A DNA stretch of 64,000 nt from Ryuthela nishihirai (lineage: Eukaryota; Arthropoda; Arachnida; Araneae; Heptathelidae). The stretch spans positions 13,777,901 through 13,841,900 of the forward strand of contig JAWZYU010000013.1 of the NCBI GenBank assembly GCA_038380435.1. The letters are read 5' to 3'. The number at the start of each line of letters is the position of its first letter. Position 1 is the first letter of the stretch. The notes below the pieces were generated by a model. The model worked only from the letters and a program-made list of their open reading frames with translations, did no database searches and was not told the origin of the DNA. Position numbers and translations under genes: made by a program. Positions 24,111 to 35,499 of this stretch are shown here, piece by piece.

Positions 24111-24240
24111 TTTAATGTACACCTATAATGTAAAAGTAACTTAAGTGAAGAATTTGAAAAGTTAAATATAATTAGTTTTATATTTCAACTTATTTTTAAA
24201 CGTAACTACTACATTACCCACAAATCATCACTGTATGATT

Positions 24241-24246
24241 AATAAA
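24241..24246 (+). terminator. Candidate IFT20 polyadenylation signal
   Basis: AATAAA lies about 130 bp downstream of the IFT20 stop codon, in AT-rich sequence. It is the first canonical hexamer I see after the stop. Motif only; the cleavage site is not known. Confidence 0.55.
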
Positions 24247-24816
24247 GATATATTCAGATTATCATCGATATGTTGTGATAATTATGTTCAGTAAAAGATA
24301 TAGCGATATGTATTATTTTTATCACAGTTTTCAAAAGAAACGAGAAAATGTACCCACTTTGTCGTCTGCCTGTAAAAATATTTTTTTTTAAGATAAAAAT
24401 TCTTTTTGTTTTGGGTTCGATAGATATTGATGAAATATTACGATTTCAACTTTTCAAATATCACAAAACCTATAATTGTGGAAAAAGTAAAAAATGTAAA
24501 ATTTTAAATGACTCGAAATTTTGGTGATGGAATGTGAACGTCGTGTGATTTTCATAAGTAAAAAACCAGCTGGACCCTTTCAGAGTGAGTGGGAAAATGC
24601 AATTTTTTGCTTTAAGAGCTAATGGTAAGATTATTTTTAACTTTGATTGGCACTATAAAGTATAATTTACATTTTTCAAATCCTTAGGTAGTTTTACGTT
24701 AGAGATATAGAAAAGGTGAAACTTAAACGAATAGTGCATCAGTGGCATCCTACGAGTTTTTTTTTTTCACTGTATACATAATAATATATACAGTGAAGCC
24801 AACTAGGTAGAAGTGG

Positions 24817-25189
24817 TTGTTGGGTTGGTTTACCTCTGAGCAGCACTTTTTTTTTTGCATAATGGGCTAAATGGCCTGGTCACAAGGACCCTGAGAGCTC
24901 AGAAAAGGTTGGGAGGGACCTACTGGACAGCTGTTGGGAGACTAGCCTCCTGTCAAGACCATTAGCATATTCTTTAATGAGCACAGGGAATAGCTCTCCT
25001 GCACACTGCCACAACTTAACATTCCATTCGGTGGACGGCAGCCTTTTCAAGCCCATCAATGCCGCCTACTAACAGAAGGCAAGGTAAGAAGATTTGCGGA
25101 GATAAATCAATGCTGGCACAGGTGGGACTCGAACCTGGGAACTGCAGATTACAAGCCTGGTGCACTATCAACTGAGCCATCCCTGCTCC
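24817..25189 (-). repeat. SINE-A copy with target duplication
   Basis: Nearly full minus-strand SINE-A. It is flanked by AGGTAGAAGTGG (24805-24816) and AGGTAGGAGTGG (25190-25201), a 12-bp duplication with one mismatch. The reversed tRNA-like head at the right shows GGGACTCGAACCTGGGAACT and CAACTGAGCCATCCC. Confidence 0.92.
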
Positions 25190-25301
25190 AGGTAGGAGTG
25201 GTGATGGGTCTAGTAGTAGTGTGCATCGTCAGCAATTTTCTCTGCTAACTCCAATTGTGCCCTCGGTAAAAAAAGGAACATCAATTGCAAAAGATCATGT
25301 A

Positions 25302-25865
25302 TACCAAAGAGCCAAAACATTATGACAACCTGCCTAATATGATGATGGTCCTCCTGTTGTTGCCAAAACAGCCCTTACCCAAGAGGTGTGGATGCTACAA
25401 GATTTCTAAAGGTGTCTTGTGGTATCTGGTATCAACACGTTACCAGCAAATTCCTTAACTCTTGTAAGTTATGTGGTTGAGCTGCCACAGATTAAATATG
25501 CTCTTCTAACACAAACCACAGATGCACATTGATGTCTGGTAAATTTGAAGGCCAGGGCAATACCTGGAAGTCTTCCTATGTTCTATGAACAATTCGGGCA
25601 GTGTGGCATTACGCATTGCCCTGCTGAAAGAGGGCACTACTCCAGGTCGCTCTGACCTAGTCGTATGCCCATTACAGTTTGGCCTTTATCAAACTCGCTT
25701 AAGTCCGCTGCCTTTCCCATCTGAAGAGCAAGAATAACTGATTAACAGAGCTCGGTATCAGGTATTATTTATACCGTTTCATGACCACACACACCGTCGT
25801 TTACCTGCAGTTACTTCGATTTGCATAAAGACGTACTGGTAATAATGTTTTGGCTCTTTGCTGTA
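25302..25865 (-). mobile_element. Short Tc1-type derivative
   Basis: Inverted ends AAAGAGCCAAAACATTAT (left) and the complement of TAATGTTTTGGCTCTTTG (right), bordered by TA dinucleotides. The minus strand near the right end has a Tc1-like N-terminal sequence (about 25620-25725: CAKFDKGQ-type block and a following Gly-Ser pair). Most of the transposase is deleted, giving a ~560-bp element. Confidence 0.7.
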
Positions 25866-26529
25866 TGTACGTGTAATAAAATTTCCATGTGGCTTACGTC
25901 AGGCACATACAAAGTTTAGTTTTTCGGGGAGGGTATCGAGAATTTATTCTCGGGTAGGCCTAAAGCTTTCTAACTTTTTTTGCACTGATAACTAAGGCTC
26001 GCAAGACTGTTCCGAGTGAATTACTTCACTAAATGCTTGTTGAAATAAAACGCAAAATATTTTACAGAGCAAATATGCATGTAAAATATTTTTATTACAA
26101 TTTGGAGTTTAAGGTTTTAGTATATGTATTGCAGAATCCACTACAGATTATTTATGGTAGAAGTTTGAAATTTCCAGTGTAGCGATATTCCAGTGATAGT
26201 AACAGGCTGCCTCTTTTTTTCACAGGGTTGTGAGAAAATCAACTTTTTAATTTTAAGGAATAAAAGGGAAATACTTTTTAAAAATTGTTTTGAAATACCC
26301 AAAGGTAAAATAACCCAAGTCATTATTGTGTGCATTTCATACTTTTAAACAAATGTTAGAATATGTAAGGAGAAGAATGAAAGCTTCCATAGCTGCAACG
26401 TAAGACACTTTTTGACTGCAACACCACAAGGCTTAAAAAGCATTCAATATTTCATTGTAAAGGAAAACAAAACTTTTGAAAGTAATTAAAGGATTTAAAA
26501 AAATTTTACCGCATAAAATGTTTGATAAA

Positions 26530-27180
26530 TAGATTGGTAAGAACTTCAATTAATAAAGTAAATTTTCTTATTTATTTTACGTTATTTTATGATTCTATGC
26601 TCGAGCCCCGGGTTAAGGCATTGCTGTCTGTGTCGTTTTTCTGCTGAGGGCCTGCCATCCTCTCAGACCTACTATGGCATATAAACTGACAGGCTCCTGT
26701 CAGACCTCTGCAGCTGCTTGAGGGGGTATTTATTTATTTATTTATTTATTATGCTTATTGCTTGGCCAGATGAAATATCCCGTAGCCTTTAGTTATGCTA
26801 CCGCAACTCTCGCTGCGCGTGCCGAATACCGCCGGCTTCTACAACCGGTGAACGCGAGTATCTATGACAGAAGCCAAAATCGGCCTCCCCGTACCAAAAT
26901 GCATATTAGACTTTAATGTTTTTAAATGTAAAAATAGGTTATTTATATTTGAGTAGAATCTAAAATTACTCTTACAAATTCCCGTCATAACTGCAAAAAA
27001 TTATTTTATTGAAAAAAAAAATATATATATACACTTTTACGACTGTTTGATGCAGTCTTTTAAATTATGGCGACCGGTACCCCTGTGGTATCCTTAACCC
27101 GGGGCTTGAGCATAGAATCATAAAATAACGTAAAATAAATAAGAAAATTAACTTTATTAATTGAAGTTCTTACCAATCTA
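26530..27180. repeat. 89-bp inverted repeat around a 473-bp spacer
   Basis: Left arm 26530-26618 and right arm 27092-27180 are reverse complements with two mismatches in 89 bp. Each arm begins TAGATTGGTAAGAACTTCAA on its own strand and ends at CCGGGTTAAGG, which is the SINE-B region just after its B-box. So each arm holds identical flank plus the first ~22 bases of a SINE-B truncated at the B-box. The spacer contains the rest of one SINE-B and unassigned sequence. Confidence 0.9.
26597..26735 (+). repeat. SINE-B, 5' truncated at B-box
   Basis: Plus-strand SINE-B starting CGAGCCCCGGGTTAAGGCAT and continuing TTTTTCTGCTGAGGGCCTGC, GACAGGCTCCTGTCAGACCT and CTTGAGGGGGTATTTATT. The A-box half of the tRNA-like head is absent. 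Confidence 0.88.
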
Positions 27181-27300
27181 CCCATCGCTTCACGGTACCG
27201 CACACGAAGCACAGCTTACTATGGCCAAAGACCGTCCGAAACCCGATCCTCCTACCGTGCCGCTTAAATACGACATTTTGCGCTTGGTAGGCTGAATTTT
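26745..27300. other. Unassigned GC-richer patches around the inverted repeat
   Basis: 26790-26905 (CTCGCTGCGCGTGCCGAATA, ACCGCCGGCTTCTACAACCG) and 27181-27290 (CGCTTCACGGTACCGCACAC, CCTACCGTGCCGCTTAAATA) stand out as CpG-rich against the AT-rich background. No open frame or family is recognised. Confidence 0.5.
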
Positions 27301-28232
27301 TTACGGCGACACGATATCGATAATTCATACTTAAAATTGTCTAAGCTTCGTTTAATGAACCATCGTGTTAGATGAAATGTGAACAAATGTAACTAGGATT
27401 CTTTTCATAGTTCAAGTTAAACTTAGCAACACTGAAAATCGCCTTTAAATTTCCGAAACTGAATTCACAGTTGTGCGTTAACTTGTATAAATAATCGATT
27501 ATTTTTAATAAATGGAAGGTTATATTTATTCACGTATTGCACGATGTTCCTTGTATCTTTCTGGGCGCTCTGCAGATGGATTTGTTAGACATACGATTAA
27601 CTATTCTTAGAAAATCTAATTTTTTTACTGCACAAATTCCACTGTAAAATGTCTACGTAAATCTTTCTCCTTTTTGGAATTTTAACATCACCGTTTTTAT
27701 AAATTGTTTGCATATGCAATGAATGTAATTAAAATAACCACAGAAAATTTAAGTGAACCGAAAAATTTTATTTAATATAGTATATTCATTTCAACTGGAG
27801 TCACAGTATGAGAAGTTGGCTACAGCAAATTATGCCAAAGGGTATAAATTTTTGCAACGTTTACAAAATATCAAACCTCAAATTTTGTAATTTAAAGGAA
27901 TGATAAGATAGTAAAATCATGCACTTTTCATGTGAACTGCAAATAAGTAGAAAATATAATCCATAATTCCTTGCTGCTTTGCAATTGTGGCGAGAAAGAC
28001 TCCTTGGAATCATAGCACATCGGCGCTTACTATGCCGCATGACGTACTTCTGCAGGAGGTGCACACACCCCGAGTCCGCAAGAAGCGTAGTTTTATGATA
28101 ACGAATATTCATTTAATCGCCAATTATAAAAAACTAAAAATCAATCTGAAGCATTAGTTACTTATTAATGCTTATCTTCTGGAATTAATCCTACATTTAT
28201 AGAGGGAATAGCGACACGTTACAAGTCATCGC

Positions 28233-28620
28233 GTGGGGAGGGGGTGGCTCAGTCGGTAGCGCGCCAGGCTCGTAATCTATAGTTCCCAGGCAGGTTCGAG
28301 TCCCAGCTGGGTCAGCGTTGAGGTTTATCTCCGCAAAATTCCCCGCCCTGCCCACAGTCAGTAGGGGACACCGATGGGCTTGGAAAGGCTGCCGTCCGTT
28401 GGATGGGATGTTAAGCCAAGGCCCCTTGTGTGGGAGAGCCATACCCTGTTCACTTTAAAGAACACGCTGGATGGCCTTGATGGGAGACTACCATCTGTCT
28501 CCCAACAGCTGTTCCAGTGGGTCCCCTCCCCCAACCTTCTCTGAGCCTTCGGGGTCCATGTGACCTGGCCATTTAGCCCATGGTGTGCAAAAAAGTGCCG
28601 CTCAGAGGCAAAACAACCCA
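28233..28620 (+). repeat. SINE-A, best full-length copy (388 bp)
   Basis: A tRNA-derived SINE with RNA polymerase III A-box TGGCTCAGTCGG (28245-28256) and B-box GGTTCGAGTCC (28293-28303). A ~310-bp family-specific body follows, and it ends in GGCAAAACAACCCA with no poly(A). It is flanked by an exact 12-bp duplication ACAAGTCATCGC (28221-28232 and 28621-28632). Its body contains a head-to-tail ORF-like frame, but that is shared with all copies and is not a gene. Confidence 0.95.
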
Positions 28621-28999
28621 ACAAGTCATCGCCTGCAAACATGGCAGCACGGCTTAGGATATACCATGTGCATCTGGTAAGGAAGATTTGATTTGGGAAA
28701 ATTACATCTATATTGCTACAAATCAAGCTTTTACTAATTTTTTTTTTTGAAGTAGCAAATATATCAAAGTGCAGAAGGAGGAAATTACCTGAAATTCGAG
28801 ATGATCATCCGTTGTTGTTCAGAAGCAAAGTGCTGAAAAGCCAGAGTTCGGACATGCGCAGAGACAATTCAATCCTAGACTAACACGCAGAGCGTGTATC
28901 AGAAGGTGAGCGGCAATAGTAGCGACTCATCTCCTGATACAAGAACTCTCCTTACATATTCTTTGGTTCGCAGTGAGACTGTGCTGTAATCTTATTTGC

Positions 29000-29145
29000 A
29001 GCAATTGCGAGACAATCATTTCTGCACAATGCATCCAGCAAGTTCCATGACCCGACGAATTTTGGCTGTTCTGAAGACCAAAGGAGACGCAACGCACTAC
29101 TAGATAGGTGTGCCTAATGAACTGGCATCTCAGTGTATGTATCTA
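29000..29145 (+). mobile_element. Tc1-like 3' end fragment
   Basis: The plus strand reads VLKTKGDATHY before a stop. It is followed by GGTGTGCCTAATGAACTGGC and CTCAGTGTATGTA, resembling the termini of Tc1-like elements whose ends read as transposase stop plus inverted repeat. A fragment only. Confidence 0.4.
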
Positions 29146-29278
29146 CTCTTTTAGCAGAATGCTTCAGACTGTTGTGCCAGCTCTTTTACCTTGTTGAGTA
29201 ATCAAGATCGAAAAACTTGTCCAGTAATGCAGAAAATATTTTGTCTTTATTTTCCCTACTGGTATTTCTGAAGTTGCC

Positions 29279-29299
29279 CCCCCCCCCCCCCCCCCCCCC
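29279..29299. repeat. C homopolymer
   Basis: About 21 consecutive C bases. A similar G run is at 38294-38308. Length may be unreliable in any assembly. Confidence 0.8.
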
Positions 29300-29404
29300 A
29301 TAACCAGCACTGGTTGGAAGTTTGGGGTTTTATGGCTAAAGGGTAAGAATTTTTTCGGAAGTGCTGAAATTATGAACAAGGTTAAGTGAAGCATGGTGAA
29401 ATTT

Positions 29405-29592
29405 TCATACGGTGAAAGTTGGCAGAGTGGATAGCGTGCATGTCTACTGATACTTGAGGTACTGCGTTCAAGTCCCGGGTTAAGGCATGGATGTTTCTAT
29501 TGTCTTTCTGCTGAGATCTCGTTTTTCTCAAAGTTCTCTATGGCATATTAAACTGACATGCTCCTAACCTCTGCGGTAAGCATCTGTGTAAT
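29405..29592 (+). repeat. SINE-B copy
   Basis: Plus-strand SINE-B with diverged head (TGGCAGAGTGGATAGCGTGC, GCGTTCAAGTCCCGGGTTAA) and body (TCTTTCTGCTGAGATCTCG, CTATGGCATATTAAACTGAC). Confidence 0.85.
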
Positions 29593-29639
29593 GGCAATTT
29601 TTTTAAATGCAATATAGCCATTTGACACAAGATGGTTTC

Positions 29640-29990
29640 ATAGCCTCATGTTGTGCCTAATTCTGATCCATCAGCATGATGCAAAAGGAACATTGTCGTC
29701 TTCAATGATCCAGTGTCAATGCTCCTGCACCCACTGGAGGCACGCTTTCGTGTTCTTTGCTGACAACATTGGAACTCGACATGGTCGGTGGATTTCGTAG
29801 ATCATTTGCGACAAAGTCCAATACGTGGTGGGTTCAGAAACGACCTTCTCCACACCAATGTTTATTTCTATTACAATCTGCTTGGTTGTGGCCCGTCTGT
29901 TCGCTTGCACGATTCATGCCAGTCTCCTTTGACCCCTCTGATACATAAGCTGTTTACGTCCATGGGATCATCGATCAATTTTTTAGCTCT
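29640..29990 (-). mobile_element. Tc1-like transposase fragment
   Basis: The minus strand encodes RRATTKQIVIEINIGVEKVV, then SEPTTYWTLSQMIYEIHRPC and RVPMLSAKNTKACLQWVQEH. This is the DNA-binding-to-catalytic linker of Tc1 transposases, including the RVPML-x-xxNxxxRLxWxxxH region. It covers only part of a transposase and has no visible ends. Confidence 0.75.
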
Positions 29991-30189
29991 CTAGTACCAG
30001 ATGATCTAAATTCGACCTAAAAGGACCCTCTGGATCAAAAATTTCATTTCAAAGATCTCTTGCCCGAAATACCTTTATTTGACCTTAAATACATCAGAGG
30101 TCAGATTTTTCTCGAGATCTATGACCCTGATTATCCCTAGGTCCAAAATTTCCAAGCTCTATCATAGCCAGATCACTAAAAATCGTCTA

Positions 30190-31514
30190 TATACACAGTT
30201 GTATCAGAATAATATGAAACCCATGGAATCACAGTGTACCTATCCAGGCGCATCACAGAGTACACGACAAGGTCGACCGCACAGAGATATATGCGCCCAG
30301 CAAGGACAGATGAACCATAGTGCATAACTTGAGCACAACGGGCAGAGGAACCGACTTGATGGATGCTCAAAAAGGAATGATGATCGGCTACCGCACTAAA
30401 GGTGGAAGTATCTTGGAAACAGCAGACTTCGTGGGCTGTTCACAAGGTGCTGTAGTAAGGGTCTACCAAGAATGGACCACTGGTACACCGAGTACCTCCA
30501 GACGTCATAACTGTGTATCTCCAAAGGCCATCGACTCCAGAGGAGAATGTCGTTTCCGTCGACTGGTAAAGGGCAATCGACGTGCAACAATTGACCACTG
30601 AAATGAATGCTGGGGCACCCAGGTACGTGTCCTCGATAACAGTAGAACGAATCCTGTTACGCATGGGTCTCTGGAGTCGATGCTGTGTAAAGGCGGCCAT
30701 GTTAACCAAGGTCCATCGGTAACGACGCCTGCATTTCGCATGGGACTACAATTATTGGACAGGAAAAAGTGCCTTCTCCGATGATTTGAAATTTCTACTC
30801 ACAGATGTGATGGGCAGTGGTGGATACAGCGTCAGACACACAAGAACCATCAGGGCACACTTGTTGGTCAAGTACAGGCTGGCAGTGTGCATGTCTGGGA
30901 ATGTTTTCCTGGCAACAACAATGGCTTATCTGTCCATCCTCGCTGGTGTCACAGGCACTGTTTCAACTTGGATCCTCAATATCCTTGTCTGGAGCAACCC
31001 AGGATGCAGAGCAGATACCAGGTTCTGCTGAAGGCGGGACTTCACTTCTGTAGTATTGTCAAGACTGTCGGTGGATAGAAGTAAACATGGCACTGTCCCG
31101 TATATATGTAGTGCAGTCTGAATTGCGGAGCATCTGGGCTTTGTCATTCATTACATTACTTCCATCCTCGCTCACCACATGCATCCCTTCATTGTTGGAC
31201 GTTTACCCTGGTGGTGGTGGTGTTTATCAAAAGAACAATGTGCCCAGCCATGTCGTAAGGTGGTGCGCGACTGGTTCCAGGAACATGACAGCAGTGTCTC
31301 CGTTCTCCCTTGGCCGGCAAAATCGCCCAACCTCAATCCCACAGAGCACTTGTGGGTCCATTTGGATCAGTAGGTTTGGCGTGCAGACCCACAATCACGT
31401 CATCTCCGGAACCTTCGTACTCTGCTGGAGTCCAAATGGGAACGTGTACTTCTGGCCAATGGTGGTTATTACCATTAGGTAGGTGGTCATATTATTCTGA
31501 TACGACTATGTATA
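30190..31514 (+). mobile_element. Tc1-like transposon pseudogene, 1.3 kb
   Basis: Inverted ends TATACACAGTTGTATCAGAA (left) and the complement of TTCTGATACGACTATGTATA (right), with TA at each boundary. The plus strand encodes a frameshifted transposase. The helix-turn-helix part is LMDAQKGMMIGYRTKGGSIL, then ETADFVGCSQGAVVRVYQEW. The middle is AGSVHVWECFPGNNNGLSVH. The C-terminal block is LPWPAKSPNLNPTEHLWVHL. Frame changes near 30600, 30790 and 31080 and internal stops show it is inactive. Both ends survive, so its boundaries are well supported. Confidence 0.88.
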
Positions 31515-31535
31515 TTAAATGAGAAATATGGCTTG

Positions 31536-31922
31536 GTTGGTTGTTGTTTTACTTCTGAGCGGCACTTTTTTGCACACCATGAGCTAAATGGCCAGGTCAC
31601 ATGGGCCCCGAAGGCTCAGAGAAGGTTAGGGGAGGGGACCCACTGGAACAGCTGTTGGGAGACAGATGGTAGCCTCCCGTCAAGGCCATCCAGCATGTTC
31701 TTTAACGTGCACAGGGTATGGCTCTCCCGCACACGGGGCCACGACTTAACATCCCATCCGACCGACGGCGGCCTTTCCAAGCCCATCGGTGTCCCCTACT
31801 GACCGTGGGCAGGGCGGGGAATTTTGCGGAGATAAATCTAAACGCTGACCCAGCTGGGACTCGAACCTGGGAACTACAGATTACGAGCCTGGCGCGCTAC
31901 CGACTGAGCCACCCCCGCCCCT
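31536..31922 (-). repeat. SINE-A with 13-bp target duplication
   Basis: Full-length minus-strand SINE-A. It is flanked by exact GAAATATGGCTTG at 31523-31535 and 31923-31935. The tRNA-like boxes are intact in reverse (GGGACTCGAACCTGGGAACT, CGACTGAGCCACCCCC). Among the least diverged copies here. It lies just outside the right end of the Tc1 pseudogene and just downstream of GUSB. Confidence 0.95.
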
Positions 31923-32054
31923 GAAATATGGCTTGTCTAAAATTGTAACTATGGTGACAAAATATATACTTATTTCCGTAATAGTGCAATCTTTAATTTC
32001 GGAATTATTTGGTAACATAGATAATTAAATTTCTGTAATTTACTTATAGTATAT

Positions 32055-32060
32055 TTTATT
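32055..32060 (-). terminator. Candidate GUSB polyadenylation signal
   Basis: AATAAA on the minus strand, 53 bp beyond the GUSB stop codon. Position and sequence fit a poly(A) signal. It would place the GUSB 3' end about 7.8 kb from the IFT20 3' end. Confidence 0.6.
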
Positions 32061-32113
32061 TTTCACACAGTGCCTGTGAAGATACAATTTCACATTTTAA
32101 TATAATTACATGA

Positions 32114-32250
32114 CTAGCAATATGCTGTTTTACTGTGCAAAGTGCTATTGATTAGCTTGTGGTATCTGTATCGTAGTATCTTTGCAGCAGCTTTTGGTTG
32201 TCGTTCACGAGTAAAAATTCCTTTTTTGTTTCCTACCACTCTGGTGATTT
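32114..32250 (-). CDS. GUSB: Beta-glucuronidase last exon with stop
   Basis: Terminal exon after a GTTTTTAG acceptor. It reads [20 protein letters not shown], then [20 protein letters not shown] and TAYC, ending in TAG (complement at 32114-32116). NKK is the N-x-K motif that contacts the glucuronate carboxylate and separates beta-glucuronidases from other GH2 enzymes, so the assignment goes beyond GH2 in general. The C-terminal tail is slightly shorter than the human one and unrelated in sequence. The four exons encode about 178 residues, roughly the last quarter of a ~650-residue enzyme. Confidence 0.93.
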
Positions 32251-33480
32251 CTAAAAACAAAATAAATCAAATTACCATAATGAAAAATATGAATGTATAT
32301 AATTTAAGCAGATAACAAGCATATGCAATCTTGATATTTAATGAAAATAGTTTATTACAATAGCTTAAACACTCTAGCAGTAATTATTTTGAGAGGAACA
32401 CACCCATACGTTTTGTATTTTCTAACAGTATTTTAAATTATCTTACCTTTTTTTTTTAACCAGGACAGCAACAATCTTGATATTGGACTAATTTTCTGTA
32501 TTCCGGGAATAGATTGCTTTCCTTCACATCTTATATTTCCATTATGTAACAATCATCTCGAGCAGTGGCTTACAAGGGTGATTTTTTGTTGCGATTTTTC
32601 TGTGAAAGCAGTTTAAATACAATATAGAACACTCAACAGAATGATACAGCCTTTCATGAAAGAAGGCAGTACAGAAATATTACTGGGCAAAAGGGGGGCA
32701 TTCAACTTAAAAAGGTTGGTAACCACTGCTCTAGAGTGTATGTAAACAGAATATATGAATGACATGTTGCTCACAAAAATTGAATCAAAAAGACTTGATT
32801 TGTGATTCTTGCAGACTCATTGCTAGCACTAATTTTGCGAGTGTATGCTAGCACTAATTTTGCGAGTTGTATATTATTTATGAAGTTACTAAGCTATATT
32901 TTCTAAATTAAAGGGGCTATTGCATTGTATCTAGAGTACATTTATTTACTGAGCTCAGCAGTAAGGGGTATGATTTGTATTAGTACGGTATTTTTGAAAA
33001 ATTAGCATTTTTAAGAAAGTCAATTATTGGAAAGTCATACACGACAGAGAAAATTAAAAAATATATATCTTTTGGAGAATTTCAAAATAATAAAGTTTTA
33101 CTTTTGGCAATTGTTGCATTAATTACTTAATGCCCAAAATTGCTCTCCAGATCATAAATTAAGATAAACCCTCGAAATTTTGGGATCCACAATAAGTGGT
33201 TCATTAAAATAGTTCATTCCAATCCAGTAATAATTGATGCATTTCTTAGTGTTTTCTAAAACACTGTAATGCTCTATCTGTTGATAACTTAAGAACTATA
33301 GAGAAGTTTTTAATACTTATACTACTTTTTTTTATACTTTTAAGTTTCATAATTTGCTCACTTAAAAATTATTATCAACACTTAAAAATTATTATCAACT
33401 AATCTACATTCCTCAGTGTACCACTGAGTTAACTACTAAGTAGTAGATAAATTTTGTACTAAAAATTATAGAAGAATTAA
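32251..33480. other. GUSB last intron, 3' part: nothing recognised
   Basis: AT-rich intron. Two small perfect tandem duplications: a ~26-bp unit TGCTAGCACTAATTTTGCGA at 32821-32870, and a 20-bp unit CTTAAAAATTATTATCAACA at 33361-33400. Confidence 0.6.
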
Positions 33481-33900
33481 ACTAAGTATTAACAGTTCAT
33501 AAAAGTTTCTTTTTCAGACTGATAAAATGTGATAAGCTTAAGTTGAACAAAATCTGTACATCTCTACAGAGTGAGAAACAGATATTTCGATTTAAAAACT
33601 TACATATTTCACACATTTTGCAAGCATATATTTATAAAACCAATAAAACGGGGAAGAAATTGCGTTCCAATGAAATTACCCCACCAGGAAAGAGTAACCG
33701 GAAAAAACTGAAAAGGTGCACGCATGACGACAATGTATACCTGTCACTAATTTGCATATGATGCTGATAGGGAAAAAAACGCGGGGTTTTGCTTCAGCAA
33801 AGAATAACGTTAACAAAAAAAATGGTCATATCGTACAGCACTTCTAACAAATGATCATCAAATGGCGTTAACAAATATTTATATCTAGTTTTAATAAAAT
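33480..33900. mobile_element. Possible piggyBac-like fragment
   Basis: Blocks GCTTCAGCAAAGAATAACG, a TCATATCGTACAGCACTTCT segment and CAAATGGCGTTAACAAAT parallel 12645-12735 inside the TTAA-bounded element. The reading frame at 33543-33761 matches no family I know. Confidence 0.35.
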
Positions 33901-33902
33901 AC

Positions 33903-34940
33903 AGGAGTTTATCAAAATAACGGAAACACATACTGTTTGTGAAGAACATTTTATTAATAAGCTGTAGGCCCACCTCGAGCGTTCAACGCCCGTTCAGATG
34001 CAATTCGACGTAAAACAAATACAAGTCATGCATATACAGTAATCGAATGTGAGGACCATTCTTCCTGTAATATGGCCCAAATGTGCCAGTGATGCTGGAG
34101 ATCTGACATTGAGCTCCAGATATTCCCACAAATGTTCAATAATATTGAGGTCTGGAAATTGAGGTGGCCAGGGTAGCTGCTGTACCTCATCCTCATGCTC
34201 TGCAAACTACAACTTGACACGTTTCGCACAATGCACAGGTGCATTATCCACTTGAATCCAAGGACACTCACTAGGGAACAATGTCTACAACATTGGGTGC
34301 AGGTGGTCCTAAGAATGGATTCGTACGTTGTGGATGTGACATGGCCCTGCAGAATAATTAATGGCCCTAAGGAATGCCATGATACGACACCCCACAGCAT
34401 CAGGGATCCACCTCCATGCTTCACAGTCGGGGTGGTATGCTTCTGCAGGTTTTCACAGATGTGGGAAACAATGTGTAGCACGATTCATCAGACCAGATGA
34501 CACATTGCCAGTCCTTAGCATCCCAGTTTTTATGTGATTTGCACTGCATTAGACATTTGGTTGGATTGATGTTGGTAATCAGAGTGGCACCATGGTAGTG
34601 CTTCCATTGTACAATCCATGTCAACATTCGCCTATCCCTATCTGACGACTTCATATGGCATTCACAATTTGCACGTTTGGAGGCGACCTCATCCTTTTCG
34701 ATAGGTAGTCATAATCTTCGATACAGTTCCTCGTGTTACACCTACTATTCCACTGTTCTGGTTACTGAAGCTCCTGAAAGACACGCACTAATGATCATGC
34801 CTTTTTAGAGGTCACAGATCTGACATTGTAGACAATTACACCACAACAGATGTTTCACCTGTGCCACTGCTATGTGATAGCGAACATCGTGCTTCTCCCC
34901 TTTATATAACCTAACATCATGGGTGATGTGTCCCTGTGTG
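33903..34940 (-). mobile_element. Tc1-like transposon, second family, decayed
   Basis: The minus strand (about 34480 to 34030) encodes HTTPTVKHGGGSLMLWGVVS, then WHSLGPLIILQGHVTSTTYE. After a frameshift comes a catalytic block corresponding to PWPPQFPDLNIIEHLWEYL (about 34110-34175). VKHGGGSxMxWGC is a Tc1 signature. The plus-strand left edge GTTTATCAAAATAACGGAAA is a candidate terminus; the right terminus merges with a LINE fragment near 34,950. Confidence 0.75.
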
Positions 34941-34949
34941 GGGATATTT

Positions 34950-35480
34950 TGAATTCTGTCAGAAAAGGGGATATTACCCTTGTTCTAGGTGGCTTCAATG
35001 CCAAAATTGGTACTGAATCTGACCATTGGGGAGGGGTGAAAAGTCATTTTGGTATTGGTAGCTGCAAAAGGCAACATCTCCTATAGGTAAGTAAACTTAA
35101 TGATTTCAGAATAACTAACGTTTATTACAATGTGACATGCATAAGTACACATGGGTTTCACCTGATGGGCTGCATAAGAATATGATTGATTATATATTAA
35201 TGAACAGCAAATGGGCTAGTTCTGTTAGGAATACCAGGGCATATAGGGGAGCTGAAATTGGATCTGACATTACCTTATTAAAAGTATCTTGCAAATTAAA
35301 GTTAAGAAGTGGGTGCTAAGGCTAAAAAATTTACCTTTAATTCTGAAGATCTGAAAGACCCAGTTATAGCTCAAACTTACCATGATAGGTTATTTAGTCA
35401 TGATGACAGTCATTTTAAACAGCTTTTTCTGGAAACTAACAGTACTCTTTTAGGAAAAAAACAGCAGAAGAGGCAAAATT
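34950..35480 (+). mobile_element. LINE endonuclease fragment
   Basis: Plus-strand frameshifted copy of the endonuclease region also present at 59760-60890: ILNSVRKGDITLVLGGFNAK, then KYTWVSPDGLHKNMIDYILM and KKFTFNSEDLKDPVIAQTYH. It is truncated at both ends. Confidence 0.85.
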
Positions 35481-35499
35481 ATTATTATTTTTTTTTTTT

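Noticed and set aside
28197..28726. Open frames of 80-120 codons in SINE-A copies (also 31533-31924 and 40086-40420)
   Set aside because: They are the same repeat read in different frames and recur wherever the SINE does; no protein family motif.
33543..33761. 72-codon frame as a small gene
   Set aside because: No recognisable motif, AT-driven composition, and probable overlap with a piggyBac-like relic.
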